Assembly (NCBI RefSeq): GCF_014873945.1
Contig: NZ_JADBEC010000002.1
Coordinates: 1,178,001-1,242,000, forward strand
Length of the DNA: 64,000 nt
From: Rhizobium viscosum
GTDB lineage: Bacteria; Pseudomonadota; Alphaproteobacteria; Rhizobiales; Rhizobiaceae
Direction: 5' to 3'
Part shown: positions 17,316 through 27,400 of the stretch, in pieces
Position numbering within the stretch: the stretch's first letter is position 1
Layout: each line of letters begins with the position of its first letter
Notes under the pieces: model-generated
What the model was told of the DNA's origin: nothing
What the model saw: only the letters and a program-made list of their open reading frames with translations
The model's database searches: none
Made by a program: the position numbers and the translations under genes

Positions 17316-17351
17316 TTGCGTAAACCCGCAGCTTGTTGCGCAAAACCCGCA
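17316..17351. promoter_or_regulatory. Direct repeats, candidate response-regulator binding sites
   Basis: TTGCGTAAACCCGCA (17316-17330) and TTGCGCAAAACCCGCA (17336-17351) are direct copies 20-21 bases apart, two helical turns. They lie midway between the two-component genes and the importer operon. Same-face spacing suits a dimeric or tandem-bound activator. The assignment to the adjacent regulator is inference. Confidence 0.45.
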
Positions 17352-17511
17352 AACGACTTGCCGCCTTGCCCCTGTACAGACCCTGCGATCTCCCGCATCC
17401 TGCCCTTACTGAGAGGAGGAAGCTCAGTGCAAGAACAATTTTCACTCGACCCCAACTGGGACAGGCAGGAGTGAAGCGATCCGCCAACCGGCGATCATGA
17501 GGGAGGAAGAC

Positions 17512-18528
17512 ATGACAATCCGTAAGATGCTTCTGGCATCGGCCGCTATTGCTTGCGGCGCGATGCCCGTTTCCGCCTTTGCCGATACTTCGGCCAAGAA
17601 AATCGCGCTTTCCAACAATTATGCCGGCAATTCGTGGCGCCAGGCCATGCTGACGAGCTGGGGCAAGGTGACGGGCGAAGCCGTGAAATCAGGCGTCGTC
17701 GCAGCAGCCGACCCGTTCACTACCGCCGAGAACCAGGCGACGGAACAAGCCGCGCAGATCCAGAACATGATCCTGCAGGGCTATGACGCGATCGTGCTGA
17801 ACGCCGCTTCGCCGACGGCGTTGAACGGCGCGGTCAAGGAAGCCTGCGACGCAGGTATCACCGTCGTCTCCTTCGACGGCATCGTGACTGAACCCTGCGC
17901 CTGGCGCATCGCGGTCAACTTCAAGGAGATGGGCCGCAGCGAGGTGGAGTACCTCTCGAAAAAGCTCCCCCAGGGCGGCAACCTGCTCGAGATACGCGGT
18001 CTTGCCGGTGTCTTCGTCGATGACGAGATCTCGGCCGGCATCCACGACGGCGTCAAGCAGTTCCCGCAGTTCAAGGTTGTCGGCTCCGTTCACGGCGACT
18101 GGGCGCAGGACGTGGCGCAGAAGGCTGTTGCCGGCATTCTGCCGAGCTTGCCCGACATTGTCGGCGTCGTGACGCAAGGCGGCGACGGTTACGGCGCCGC
18201 GCAGGCGATCGCCGCGACCAATCGGAAGATGCCGGTTATCATCATGGGCAACCGCGAAGACGAACTGAAATGGTGGAAGGAGCAGAAGGACGCGAAGGGC
18301 TATGAGACCATGTCCGTGTCCATTGCGCCCGGTGTCTCTACGCTCGCCTTCTGGGTCGCCCAGCAGATCCTCGACGGCAAGCAAGTCAAGAAGGACCTCG
18401 TCGTGCCCTTCCTGCGCATCGACCAGGACAATCTCGAAACAAACCTCGCCAATACCCAGGCCGGCGGCGTCGCTAACGTGGAATACACGCAGGCGGATGC
18501 AATCAAGGTTATCGAGTCGGCAAAGTAA
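17512..18528 (+). CDS. ABC transporter sugar-binding protein (ribose/RbsB type)
   Basis: A 338-residue periplasmic binding protein of the CUT2 type. The signal peptide has core LLASAAIACGAMPVSAFA, with cleavage likely before DTSAKK. The mature protein starts KIALSNNYAGNSWRQ and has the hinge-type segments AIVLNAASPTALNGAV and VVSFDGIVTEPCAW. A strong ribosome site (GAGGGAGGAAGAC) precedes ATG 17512; an earlier in-frame start at 17497 is less likely. It leads an operon with an ATPase, two permeases and a lactonase, so the ligand is probably a sugar or sugar acid. Confidence 0.93.
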   Translation: MTIRKMLLASAAIACGAMPVSAFADTSAKKIALSNNYAGNSWRQAMLTSWGKVTGEAVKSGVVAAADPFTTAENQATEQAAQIQNMILQGYDAIVLNAASPTALNGAVKEACDAGITVVSFDGIVTEPCAWRIAVNFKEMGRSEVEYLSKKLPQGGNLLEIRGLAGVFVDDEISAGIHDGVKQFPQFKVVGSVHGDWAQDVAQKAVAGILPSLPDIVGVVTQGGDGYGAAQAIAATNRKMPVIIMGNREDELKWWKEQKDAKGYETMSVSIAPGVSTLAFWVAQQILDGKQVKKDLVVPFLRIDQDNLETNLANTQAGGVANVEYTQADAIKVIESAK

Positions 18529-18541
18529 ATCTCCCGGCGAC

Positions 18542-18571
18542 TGCCGCGCGGCCGCAAACGGCTGCGCGGCA
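18542..18571 (+). promoter_or_regulatory. Strong hairpin between binding-protein and ATPase genes
   Basis: TGCCGCGCGGCCG (18542-18554) and CGGCTGCGCGGCA (18559-18571) form a 13-base stem with one G-T pair and a CAAA loop, followed by TTCTTTGC. It resembles the attenuating or mRNA-protecting hairpins that raise binding-protein levels above those of downstream subunits. Confidence 0.6.
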
Positions 18572-18600
18572 TTCTTTGCAAAGCAGATGTGGCGGGCAGC

Positions 18601-20052
18601 ATGAATGAGGTTTTGCAGGCGGTGATCGCCGTCGATGGCGCGAAGGTGAGCTTCGGCGCGGTCAGGGCGCTCGACGGCGTGACGCTCCGCGTCATGCCAG
18701 GCGAATGCGTCGGGCTTGTCGGCCATAATGGCGCCGGCAAATCCACGATCGTCAGCGTCATCAACGGCGGTCTCACGCCCCACGAGGGAAGCATTGCGAG
18801 CGACGGCGAGCGGCTGGAGCGTTACGGCATCAACGCGGCGCGCGCTCGCGGCGTGCGCTGTGTCTTCCAGGAACTTTCGCTCTGCCCCAACCTCTCTATC
18901 GTTGAGAATACGCGCATCATGCACCGCGATCTCGGCGGCTTCGGCTGGCGCAAGCGTGCCGCGAAAATTATCGAGAAGAGCCTCGACATGGTCTTTCCCG
19001 GCCATGGTATCGGCAGCGGCCGGGTCGTCGGAGATCTTTCGATCGCCGAGCGGCAGATGGTGGAGATCGCCATGGCTTTTTCCGACGCCGGCATTGCGCC
19101 GCGGCTGGTGATCCTCGACGAACCGACCTCGTCGCTCGATGCAAGCCTTGCCCGCCAGATGCTCACCCATGTCCGCCGCTTCGTCGCTGCCGGCGGCTCC
19201 GTCATCTTCATCTCGCACATTCTGCACGAGATCCTCGAAACCTCCGACCGCATCGTCGTCATGAAGGACGGCCGCGTCGTAACCGAACGTCCGGCGAACG
19301 GCTTCGGTCACCATAGCCTGGTGGAAGCCATGGGCACGGTTGCGAAGGAGGAGACCGGCGAGCGCTCGGCGCGCGAACAATCCACCGCGCCGCTCATTCT
19401 GTCCCATCAGACGGCGGGCCTTGCCTTTGCGGCGCGCCAGGGCGAGATCATCGGACTGGCGGGGCTGGCGGGTCACGGGCAGACCGAGCTGTTGCTCGCT
19501 CTCCATGCCGCCCAATCCGGCCACTGGCTTCCCGAGCGCGATCCGCTCGTCACCTTCGTCGCCGGCGACCGCCGCCTCAACGGCGTTTTCGAACTGTGGA
19601 GCATCCTGCACAATTTTTCTATCGCCTCGCTCAGTGACCTGTCGCGGCGCGGCCTCATTCTCGCGCGCGAAGAGGAAGCCAAGGGCGCCGACTGGAAGCG
19701 GCGGATCGAGATCCGCACGCCCGATATCGCAAACCGCATATTGTCGCTTTCCGGCGGCAACCAGCAGAAGGTGCTCTTTGCGCGCGCACTTGCGACACGC
19801 GCGCCCGTTGTCCTGATGGACGATCCGATGCGCGGCGTCGACGTCGGGACGAAGCAGGAGGTCTACGCCATCATCCGTGAGGAAGCCGCGCGCGGCCGCA
19901 CCTTCATCTGGTATTCGACTGAAATGGACGAGGTCCGCCTCTGCGACCGAGTCTATGTCTTCCGCGAAGGCCGCATCAAGGCCGAACTCGCCGGCGACGC
20001 CGTCAACGAGACGAATATCATCGCCGCCTCCTTCGAAGGGGTCGCCGCATGA
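18601..20052 (+). CDS. ABC transporter double ATP-binding protein (RbsA-like)
   Basis: A 483-residue protein with two ATPase domains for a CUT2 importer. The first domain has Walker A GHNGAGKST, signature LSIAERQMVEIA, Walker B LVILDEPTSSLD and switch ISHILHE. The second has a degenerate Walker A (GLAGHGQTELLLAL), a good signature LSGGNQQKVLFARAL and MDDPMRGVDVGTK. The second domain is shorter than usual after its Walker A: the expected Arg-Ser-Pro-x-x-Ala and PEDR region is reduced to about VTFVAGDRR. I use ATG 18601; a GTG at 18589 is in frame. The next gene overlaps its stop by four bases. Confidence 0.92.
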   Translation: MNEVLQAVIAVDGAKVSFGAVRALDGVTLRVMPGECVGLVGHNGAGKSTIVSVINGGLTPHEGSIASDGERLERYGINAARARGVRCVFQELSLCPNLSIVENTRIMHRDLGGFGWRKRAAKIIEKSLDMVFPGHGIGSGRVVGDLSIAERQMVEIAMAFSDAGIAPRLVILDEPTSSLDASLARQMLTHVRRFVAAGGSVIFISHILHEILETSDRIVVMKDGRVVTERPANGFGHHSLVEAMGTVAKEETGERSAREQSTAPLILSHQTAGLAFAARQGEIIGLAGLAGHGQTELLLALHAAQSGHWLPERDPLVTFVAGDRRLNGVFELWSILHNFSIASLSDLSRRGLILAREEEAKGADWKRRIEIRTPDIANRILSLSGGNQQKVLFARALATRAPVVLMDDPMRGVDVGTKQEVYAIIREEAARGRTFIWYSTEMDEVRLCDRVYVFREGRIKAELAGDAVNETNIIAASFEGVAA

Positions 20053-20996
20053 CGTTCCGGCTCTCGTCCGATGCCATGCGTCTTGCCATTCCCGCCTTGT
20101 CGCTGACGCTGCTGCTCGCCGCCGTCTTCTGGATGCAGCCGCGCGCGGTGAGCTATGTCGGGCTCAACCTGCTGTTCAACCTAGCTGTACCTATCGCGCT
20201 CGCCACGATCGCCCAGATGCTTGTCATGGCGGTGAACGATCTCGATCTCTCGATGGGCACCTTCGTCAGCTTCGTCGCCTGCGTAACGGCAACCTTTCTG
20301 CGCGATGCCCCCGTGATCGGCGTCCTGATCCTTGCCGGCGCAATCGCAACCTATGCGGCGCTTGGCGTCATAATCCATATGCGCAACCTGCCGTCCATCG
20401 TCGTGACCCTCGGCATGAGTTTCGTCTGGGGCGGCCTTGCCGTGCTGCTGCTGCCGGCACCTGGCGGGCAGGCGCCGGATTGGGTTCGCTGGCTGATGAC
20501 CGTCAAGCCGCCTCTGGCGCCGATGGCGATCGTCGCGAGCATCGCCATCGCCGTCGTCGCCCATCTTCTCGTCATGCGGTCCTCGCTCGGCGTGCTGATC
20601 CGCGGCATCGGCGGCAACCAGCGATCGGTCGAGCGCGCCGGCTGGTCGATCGTCGCGGCCCGCGCGAGCGCCTACGGCCTTGCCGGACTCTTTGCCGTGC
20701 TCGCCGGCATCGCCCTCGTCGGCCTGACCACTTCGGCCGATGCCAATATCGCGCTGCGCTACACGCTTTTGTCGATTGCCGGCGTGATCCTCGGCGGCGG
20801 CGAGTTCATCGGCGGTCGTGTCTCGCCGATCGGCGCCGTCATCGGCGCGCTGACGCTGACACTTGCCGGCTCGTTCCTGTCCTTCCTGCGCATTTCGCCC
20901 GACTGGCAGATCGGGGCTCAGGGCGCGATCCTGATCATTGTGCTGGCGCTCCGCATGATGCTGAACCGCCTGGAGAAGCAGGAGAAGCGCCGATGA
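20049..20996 (+). CDS. ABC transporter permease (RbsC-like), first
   Basis: A 315-residue inner-membrane permease with about nine hydrophobic segments. MLVMAVNDLDLSMGTFVSF is the typical BPD_transp_2 segment for sugar uptake, and IAGVILGGGEFIGGRVSPIGAVIGA, here quoted in outline, carries the Gly-rich loop that contacts the ATPase. It overlaps the ATPase gene (ATGA) and the next permease (ATGA), indicating tight coupling. It forms a heterodimer with the next gene's product. Confidence 0.92.
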   Translation: MTFRLSSDAMRLAIPALSLTLLLAAVFWMQPRAVSYVGLNLLFNLAVPIALATIAQMLVMAVNDLDLSMGTFVSFVACVTATFLRDAPVIGVLILAGAIATYAALGVIIHMRNLPSIVVTLGMSFVWGGLAVLLLPAPGGQAPDWVRWLMTVKPPLAPMAIVASIAIAVVAHLLVMRSSLGVLIRGIGGNQRSVERAGWSIVAARASAYGLAGLFAVLAGIALVGLTTSADANIALRYTLLSIAGVILGGGEFIGGRVSPIGAVIGALTLTLAGSFLSFLRISPDWQIGAQGAILIIVLALRMMLNRLEKQEKRR

Positions 20997-21943
20997 CCCC
21001 GCTGTTCCGCCTGTTCGCCAAGCCCTGGATCTGGTCATGGCTTGCCGCTTTCATCGTCTGGTTCCTGACGATCATGGTGACGCTCGGCGCCAGCACGCTC
21101 GGCCTGTCGCAGGCAGCACTCACCTTCGCGGCCTTCTCCGTCATCGTCGGCATCGGGCAGATGTTCGTCATCACGCTCGGCCCCGGAAATATTGACCTCT
21201 CGGTTCCGACTACCATGACGCTTGCCGGCACCGTGGCGCTTAAGCTGATGAATGTTGAAAACAGCATGATCCTGCCTGGGCTTCTCGTCGCCGTCGTCAT
21301 CGGCTTCGTCGTCGGCCTCTGCAACTATGCGCTCATCAAGGCGCTGCGCATTCCGCCGATCATCGCGACACTTTCGACGAGCTTCATCGTGCAGTCGGCC
21401 GCGATCTGGACGAACCGGGGCTTGCGCATCAAGCCTCCGAGCGTGCTGGCAGAATTCACCACGTCGAACACGCTCGGCGTACCCAACGTCGCGATCGTTG
21501 CTCTCGTGGTCTCGCTCTTCGCCTGGTTCCTGCTTGAGAAGACGATTTATGGGCGCTGGATTTCGGCGATCGGCCAGAGCATGCCAGCCGCGCGCATGGC
21601 CGGGATACCGGTCGATGGCACGCGCTTCGTCACCTATCTCTTCTGCGCCGTGCTCGCATCGGTCGCGGGCTATCTGCTCGCCTGCTTCTCCGGCGGCGCG
21701 GCGCTCAACATGGGCTCGGAATATCTCTTGATGTCGATCGCCGTCGTCGTGATCGGCGGCACGGCGGTCGCCGGCGGCGATTCCAACGTGCCGGGCATCT
21801 GGGGCGCATCGCTCTTCATGTTCCTTGTTGTTTCCATGCTCAACACCTACGGGGTCGGCGCGGGCATCCGCCTCATCATGACCGGCCTCATCATCATCAG
21901 CGTCATCATGCTCGCCGGCGGCCGCCGAGCCGGCATGCGATAA
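20993..21943 (+). CDS. ABC transporter permease (RbsC-like), second
   Basis: A 316-residue permease that pairs with the preceding one. It contains GQMFVITLGPGNIDLSVP, the conserved family loop, several hydrophobic helices and a second Gly-rich loop (VVVIGGTAVAGGDSNVPG). The start ATG 20993 overlaps the stop of the previous gene. An uninterrupted reading frame extends far upstream, but that part is only the shadow of the first permease gene. Confidence 0.92.
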   Translation: MTPLFRLFAKPWIWSWLAAFIVWFLTIMVTLGASTLGLSQAALTFAAFSVIVGIGQMFVITLGPGNIDLSVPTTMTLAGTVALKLMNVENSMILPGLLVAVVIGFVVGLCNYALIKALRIPPIIATLSTSFIVQSAAIWTNRGLRIKPPSVLAEFTTSNTLGVPNVAIVALVVSLFAWFLLEKTIYGRWISAIGQSMPAARMAGIPVDGTRFVTYLFCAVLASVAGYLLACFSGGAALNMGSEYLLMSIAVVVIGGTAVAGGDSNVPGIWGASLFMFLVVSMLNTYGVGAGIRLIMTGLIIISVIMLAGGRRAGMR

Positions 21944-21957
21944 TTGGGAAGACCGCC

Positions 21958-22872
21958 ATGGCCGAAGGCAGCATCTACGAAATCCATGATCCGCGCTTCC
22001 GGCAGTTGATCGTGACGAGCGCCGGCCTCGACGAACTCTATTCCGGCTGCCGCTGGGCGGAGGGTCCCGTCTGGTTCAACGATGCGAACCAGCTGCTGTG
22101 GAGCGACATTCCCAACCAGCGGATGCTGCGATGGACACCCGAGGCCGGCGTCTCAGTCTACCGGCAACCCTCCAACTTCACAAACGGCCACACGCGCGAC
22201 CGGCAGGGCCGGCTCATCTCCTGCGAGCATGGCGGACGCCGCGTCACGCGCACCGAGATTGACGGCTCGATCACCGTGCTCGCCGACCGTTTCGAAGGGG
22301 CGCCGCTCAATTCGCCGAACGACGTGGTGGTGAAATCGGACGGCACGATCTGGTTCACCGATCCCACCTACGGCATCATGTCGGATTACGAAGGCTACCA
22401 GGCAGAGCCGGAGCAGGCGACCCGCAACGTCTACCGGCTCGATCCGGCGACCGGGGAACTTGCGGCTGTCGCCACGGATTTCATCCAGCCGAACGGCCTT
22501 GCCTTCTCGCCAGACGAAACGATCCTCTACGTTGCGGATTCGGCGGCAAGCCATGACGAAAACCTGCCGCGTCACATTCGCGCTTTCGACGTGGTCGATG
22601 GCAGACGGCTCGCAAACGGCCGCGTCTTCTGTCTGATCGACACAGGCATTCCCGACGGCATCCGTACAGACGTGAACGGGAACCTCTGGTCGAGCGCCGG
22701 CGATGGCGTGCATTGCTTCGACCCGACGGGCAAACTGATCGGCAAGATCCGTGTACCGCAGACCGTTGCGAACCTCACCTTCGGCGGACCCAAACGCAAT
22801 CGGCTGTTCATCGCGGCAACGCGCTCGCTCTATTCACTCTACGTCGCCGTGACCGGCTCTCAGCTGCCGTAA
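21958..22872 (+). CDS. SMP-30/gluconolactonase-family protein
   Basis: A 304-residue six-bladed propeller lactonase. Family landmarks are the metal Glu in CRWAEGPVWF, NGHTRDRQGRLISCEHG, the metal Asn/Asp region NSPNDVVVKSDGTIWFTDPTYG, QPNGLAFSPDE and LYVADS. It would open a sugar lactone such as gluconolactone or a related aldonolactone in the cytoplasm. It follows the second permease by 14 bases and ends the operon, which supports an importer for a sugar oxidised through a lactone. Confidence 0.9.
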   Translation: MAEGSIYEIHDPRFRQLIVTSAGLDELYSGCRWAEGPVWFNDANQLLWSDIPNQRMLRWTPEAGVSVYRQPSNFTNGHTRDRQGRLISCEHGGRRVTRTEIDGSITVLADRFEGAPLNSPNDVVVKSDGTIWFTDPTYGIMSDYEGYQAEPEQATRNVYRLDPATGELAAVATDFIQPNGLAFSPDETILYVADSAASHDENLPRHIRAFDVVDGRRLANGRVFCLIDTGIPDGIRTDVNGNLWSSAGDGVHCFDPTGKLIGKIRVPQTVANLTFGGPKRNRLFIAATRSLYSLYVAVTGSQLP

Positions 22873-22945
22873 GGTCAGGTGTTCGCCTTGAAGAGATTGG
22901 AACCAAAAGTCTGGAAAATCTGCAGCTGCAAATCTGTCATAATAA

Positions 22946-23275
22946 TCAATGATTCGCGGGGTCGTGCATCGACGGTGGAATGTCCCGTTTCCCATGAAGC
23001 ACACGCCACACATCAACATGATCTTTTTGATCACGATAAAAGACGATATAGGGGTATCGTTTCAGCGAAATGCTGCGCAGGTCAGGCAATCCTAACTCGT
23101 ATCCATATCGTAGCGATCCCGATTCCGGACGCCGTGCGATCAGGTCATAAGCTGCCTCTAAAGCGTCAATAAAGCCAAGGGCAACCTCGGTTCCGGCCTC
23201 GAGTACATAGCAGTCTACGGCCGCTTCGACGTCGCTGCGAGCCAATTCCCGAGGGACGACGGACTTGTTTGTCAC
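22946..23275 (-). CDS. parE: ParE/RelE-family toxin
   Basis: A 109-residue toxin of the ParE branch, which typically poisons DNA gyrase. Recognisable parts are the N-terminal helix region ARSDVEAAVDCYVLEAG, IARRPESGSLRYG, LPDLRSISLKRYPYIVFY and the final VWRVLHGKRDIP. Its start overlaps the stop of the antitoxin gene by four bases, the usual antitoxin-first coupling. It probably serves plasmid or region maintenance. Confidence 0.9.
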   Translation of the reverse strand: MTNKSVVPRELARSDVEAAVDCYVLEAGTEVALGFIDALEAAYDLIARRPESGSLRYGYELGLPDLRSISLKRYPYIVFYRDQKDHVDVWRVLHGKRDIPPSMHDPANH

Positions 23276-23511
23276 TTGCTGTGCCGACCACGCACACGAT
23301 CACGCAATTCGGTGAAATAGCGCCCATCGGCGGGATCGGATTGTACGGACGATGCTCCGTCAACCAACAGTCCGCGCAAAATAAGACGGTCCTGATCTCG
23401 CCGAATTAATTCGCGGATATATTCGCTGCTCGTCCCATAACCACGTCCCGCAACCTGCTCATCAACGAAGCTCTTGAGATGGTCTGGGAGAGAAATGTTC
23501 ATTGTGCTCAT
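23272..23511 (-). CDS. parD: ParD-family antitoxin
   Basis: A 79-residue antitoxin. The start MNISLPDHLKSFVDEQV is the ribbon-helix-helix DNA-binding fold of ParD/CC2985-type antitoxins, followed by GYGTSSEYIRELIRRDQD and the toxin-binding tail. I place the start at ATG 23511; ATG 23502 (MNISLP) is also possible. The open frame extends upstream to 23712, but that part has no family features. It should repress its own promoter together with the toxin. Confidence 0.88.
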   Translation of the reverse strand: MSTMNISLPDHLKSFVDEQVAGRGYGTSSEYIRELIRRDQDRLILRGLLVDGASSVQSDPADGRYFTELRDRVRGRHSK

Positions 23512-23879
23512 ATGAATACATATAGCTGCAATGGCAAAATTTGGCAAGATAGACGTCTTTGTCTTAAGACGGATTGAGACGACGAGCATTGAGCTGAATC
23601 GAACTTTGGCCAAGCTCATTGGCTCCGTCGGCGCATCGGCAGCGAGCCCCGAAAGGACCGGCGTTCGGCTTTTGGCTATCTGATTTGAGCCATCCTCCGA
23701 TTTTGATAACATTCGCTCAGACGGTCCGCCTGACCGCCTTGAAGCGACTTAAGCCCGCGACCCGGTAATCCTTTCGCAATTCCAGCGTCCTCTATTGATT
23801 TTCCAGCATTTCGATCGTGGGTAGCGCCAACCGTGACCTTGGGCCGGAGAGGAACATGCCTGGCGGACGTCTTGCCATC
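23512..23879. other. Intergenic stretch
   Basis: A 368-base region between the antitoxin start and the LysR remnant. It should contain the parDE promoter near the A+T-rich part 23500-23560. No further gene, repeat or strong hairpin was seen. Confidence 0.5.
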
Positions 23880-24242
23880 TTACTCGGCCGCTAGCCGATG
23901 TTCGTTATAACTCACGATCCAGTCATGGAACGCGGTCACTTCGTACCGTCGCAGCGCCTTCGAAGACGTCACGATATAATAAGCCCATTTGACCGGCCAT
24001 CGCGCGTCCGGCATCAGGTGGACGAGACGACCACTGTCGATCTCCTGCGCCACCAGCGCATTGCGAACCAGTGCCACGCCGCGCGCTGCGACGGCTGCGT
24101 TTATCACAGCCGCAGTGGAATTGATCTTCAGTCCGCGGTCGTCGGTCGTCTGGTTTGCCCCAGCTCGCGTCAACCATTCGCGCCAGGTCGGAAAGTCGGC
24201 GGCGATAGGGATCATGCTCTCGAGCTTCGTCGTGTTCTGTGA
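23880..24242 (-). pseudogene. C-terminal remnant of a LysR-family regulator
   Basis: About 120 codons match the end of a GcvA-type LysR effector domain: FPTWREWLTRAG, LKINSTAAVINAAVAARGVAL and a closing HDWIVSYNEH. There is no helix-turn-helix domain. The frame is closed by stop codons just upstream of 24242, and the bases between it and putA encode nothing similar. It is a truncated relic, not a functional gene. Confidence 0.7.
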
Positions 24243-24373
24243 CTATCAACTGGATCATGCTGCCGACCGTCGCATTGGTTTTTGTGCACTGGTCTGGCGA
24301 GCCACATAGCCGCTTCAAGACAGGCTGGTTCCTAGGCGTGGCAAGATTGCCACTGCGGCATGCCACGAGCATC

Positions 24374-24404
24374 CTCGACGCCCGCGCCCAGCGCGAGCGT
24401 CGAG
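24374..24404 (-). terminator. Hairpin downstream of putA
   Basis: CTCGACGCCCGCGC (24374-24387) and GCGCGAGCGTCGAG (24391-24404) form a 14-base stem with one mismatch and a three-base loop, just after the putA stop at 24411. No T run follows on the minus strand, so it may protect the 3' end rather than terminate by itself. Confidence 0.5.
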
Positions 24405-24410
24405 TAGCAG

Positions 24411-27400
24411 TCAACCGATCGTCATCAGGCTGGCATTGCCGCCGGCCGCTGCCGTGTTAATCGACGTGGAAACCTCTTCGACCAGCCAGTTCAAGCAATA
24501 GGCTTCGATATCGTTCTCGATCTCCGCCGTCGTTGCCGACTGCACCAGAACCAGTGGGCCATCGAGCGCGGCGATCAGCTGGTTGACCTTCATTATCCGC
24601 TCAGCGTCCCCTTCGACGAGAGCCGAGGCGAAGGGACCATCCTTGTTCCAGTCCGATGTCCAGGCGATGCGATGGGCGACGCTGGCGGGCAGGTCTTTCA
24701 GCGTCTGGCGAAGACCTGAAGCTTCGTCGGTGACAAGCTGGTTGCCGGTTGCGAGAGCCGCGGCAATCTGCCGGTAGAGCCCGCGCTCGCTTGACGGAAC
24801 GAGAAGCACACGGCCACGTGGATGGAGAGCGTAGAGATTGCGCTCGCCGACCGGACCGACGAGCTCTTTCTGCAGTCCGACCGCCGATAGGCTGCCGAGT
24901 TCGCGAGCCGCCTCGGCATCGTCGCTCTTGCCCTTGGCCGAGAGCCACACGGCAAAATCGGCAAGCGCCGGATCGATATGGACGGAGCTGTGCTGCGGCG
25001 GCACAGGTGCCTTCTGGACGAGCCGGCCGATATAAAGCGGACCACCAGCCTTCGGACCCGTGCCGGAGAGGCCGCGGCCGCCGAAGGGTTGAACGCCGAC
25101 AACAGCGCCGATGATATTGCGGTTCACATAGAGGTTGCCCGCCTGCACGCGGCTCGTCACATGCGCGATGGTCTCGTCGAGGCGCGTATGCAGGCCGAAA
25201 GTCAGGCCGTAGCCTGAGCCGTTGATATCGTCGATCAGGCGATCCAGGTTCTCCCTGCGATAGCGAATAACGTGAAGTACGGGGCCGAAGATTTCCTTCG
25301 TCAGGTCCGACAGCTTCTTGAGTTCGATAATCGTCGGTGGAACGAAGGTTCCAAGATCCACGCTTTCCGGCAGCGGAAGCTGTTCGACCTTGCAGCCGGC
25401 AGCACGCATCTTTGCAATATGCTCGTCAATCTCGTTCTTTGCATCGATACTGATGACCGGTCCAACGTCGACCTTGAGCATGTCCGTCCGACCGATCGTC
25501 AATTCCTGAAGCGCGCCCTTCAACATTGTCAGCGTCCGGTCGGCGACGTCCTCCTGGAGGCACAAGACGCGCAGCGCCGAGCAGCGCTGGCCCGCGCTAT
25601 CGAAAGCCGAGGTGATCACGTCCGCCACCACCTGTTCTGCAAGTGCGGAGGAATCGACGATCATGCCGTTCTGGCCGCCGGTCTCGGCGATCAGCGGAAT
25701 CGGTTTTCCCGACTCAGAAAGTCGCTTGGCGAGCTGGGCTTGAATCATGCGTGCGACGCCCGTCGATCCCGTGAACATCACGCCGGCAGTTTCACGGCAA
25801 TCGATGATCGCCGATGCGAGCCGGCCGCTGCCGGGCACGAATTGGAGGGCACCGCGCGGAATTCCAGCCTCGTGCAGGATCTTGACGCTTTCGGACGCAA
25901 TAATCGGCGTGACGCCAGCCGGCTTCGCCATGACGGAATTGCCCGCGACGACCGCCGCGGCCACCTGACCCGTGAAGATAGCCAGCGGAAAATTCCACGG
26001 GCTGATGCAGAGGACCGCGCCAAGTGGCGCGTGCGCCGGACCCAAAGTCTTTCGAACCTGATCGGCATAATAGCGCAGGAAGTCGATCGCCTCGCGCACT
26101 TCACCGATCGCGTTCGCGGCCGACTTGCCCGCCTCACGCATGATGATGCCCATCAGCGTTTCGATGCGATCCTGCATGATATCCGCGGCGCGATCGAGGC
26201 AGGCTGCGCGGTCGCCTGGAGATACGAGCGCCCACTCCTGGGCTCCGCGAGCGGCAAGTGCAGCGATCTTCGCCGCGTCCTCGATCTTGACCTCGGTGAC
26301 CAGACCCACGGCATCGCCGTGATCGGCCGGATTCAGGATCGGTCGCGTAACACCGTCTTCAGAACCGTCGGCAAGCAGCGGGAGCGCGTGCCAGGACATT
26401 TTCGTCGTCGCGACAAGGCTTTCGGCGAGCTGGTTGAGCTCGTCCTCGTTCGAAAGATCGAGACCCGATGAATTCCTGCGGTCGGCACCGTAGAGGTCCT
26501 TCGGGAGGGCGATGAGATCGTGGGGCTTCCCCACGGGATCGTTAGCCTCAACCAGGTCCACCGGATCGGCAATCAGGTCGTCGACGGAAACGCTGGGATC
26601 GGAGATCCGGTTCACGAAGGAGGAGTTGGCGCCGTTCTCGAGAAGGCGCCGGACAAGATAGGCGAGCAGTGTCTCATGGGTGCCGACGGGAGCATAGATG
26701 CGGCACGGCCGGTCGAGCTTCTGCTTGCCGACGACCTCGTCGTAGAGCGGCTCGCCCATGCCATGCAGGCACTGGAACTCGTATTTTCCGACCCTAAAGT
26801 CAGGGCCGGCCAGATGGTAGATCGTTGCCAGTGTCTGCGCGTTGTGAGTCGCAAATTGCGGGAAGATGGCGTCGGCTGCTGCCAACAGCTTGCGAGCGCA
26901 TGCGACATAGGCGACGTCGGTGTGGATCTTGCGCGTATAGACCGGGAAGTCCGGCAGACCGTCGAGCTGGGCACGCTTGATCTCGGCGTCCCAGTAAGCG
27001 CCCTTGACAAGGCGCACCATCATGCGGCGGCCGGAGCGGCGTGCGAGGTCGATGATATAGTCGAGTACGAACGGGCAGCGCTTGCCATAGGCCTGGACGA
27101 CGAAACCGAGACCGTTCCAGCCGGCGAGTTCGGCGTCAAGGCTGAGTTCCTCAAGCAGGTCCAGGGACAGCTCGAGCCGGTCGGCTTCTTCGGCGTCGAT
27201 GTTAAGGCCGATGTCGTAGTTCTTGGCCAGAAGCGCCAGAGCACGCACGCGCGGCAGAAGCTCGTCCATGACGCGCTTCGACTGAGCGCGGACATAGCGA
27301 GGATGCAGCGCCGACAGCTTGATCGAGATGCCCGGACCTTCATAGGCGCCGCGGCCGGCCGAAGCCTTGCCGATCGCGTGGATGGCGTTTTCGTAGTCGC

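Noticed and set aside
17689..19611. 640-codon minus-strand open frame opposite the ribose-type importer
   Set aside because: It lies exactly antisense to clearly recognisable binding-protein and ATPase genes and has a composition typical of GC-rich shadow frames.
19877..20992. Upstream extension of the second permease frame
   Set aside because: It overlaps the ATPase and first permease in another frame; the true start is the ATG at 20993.
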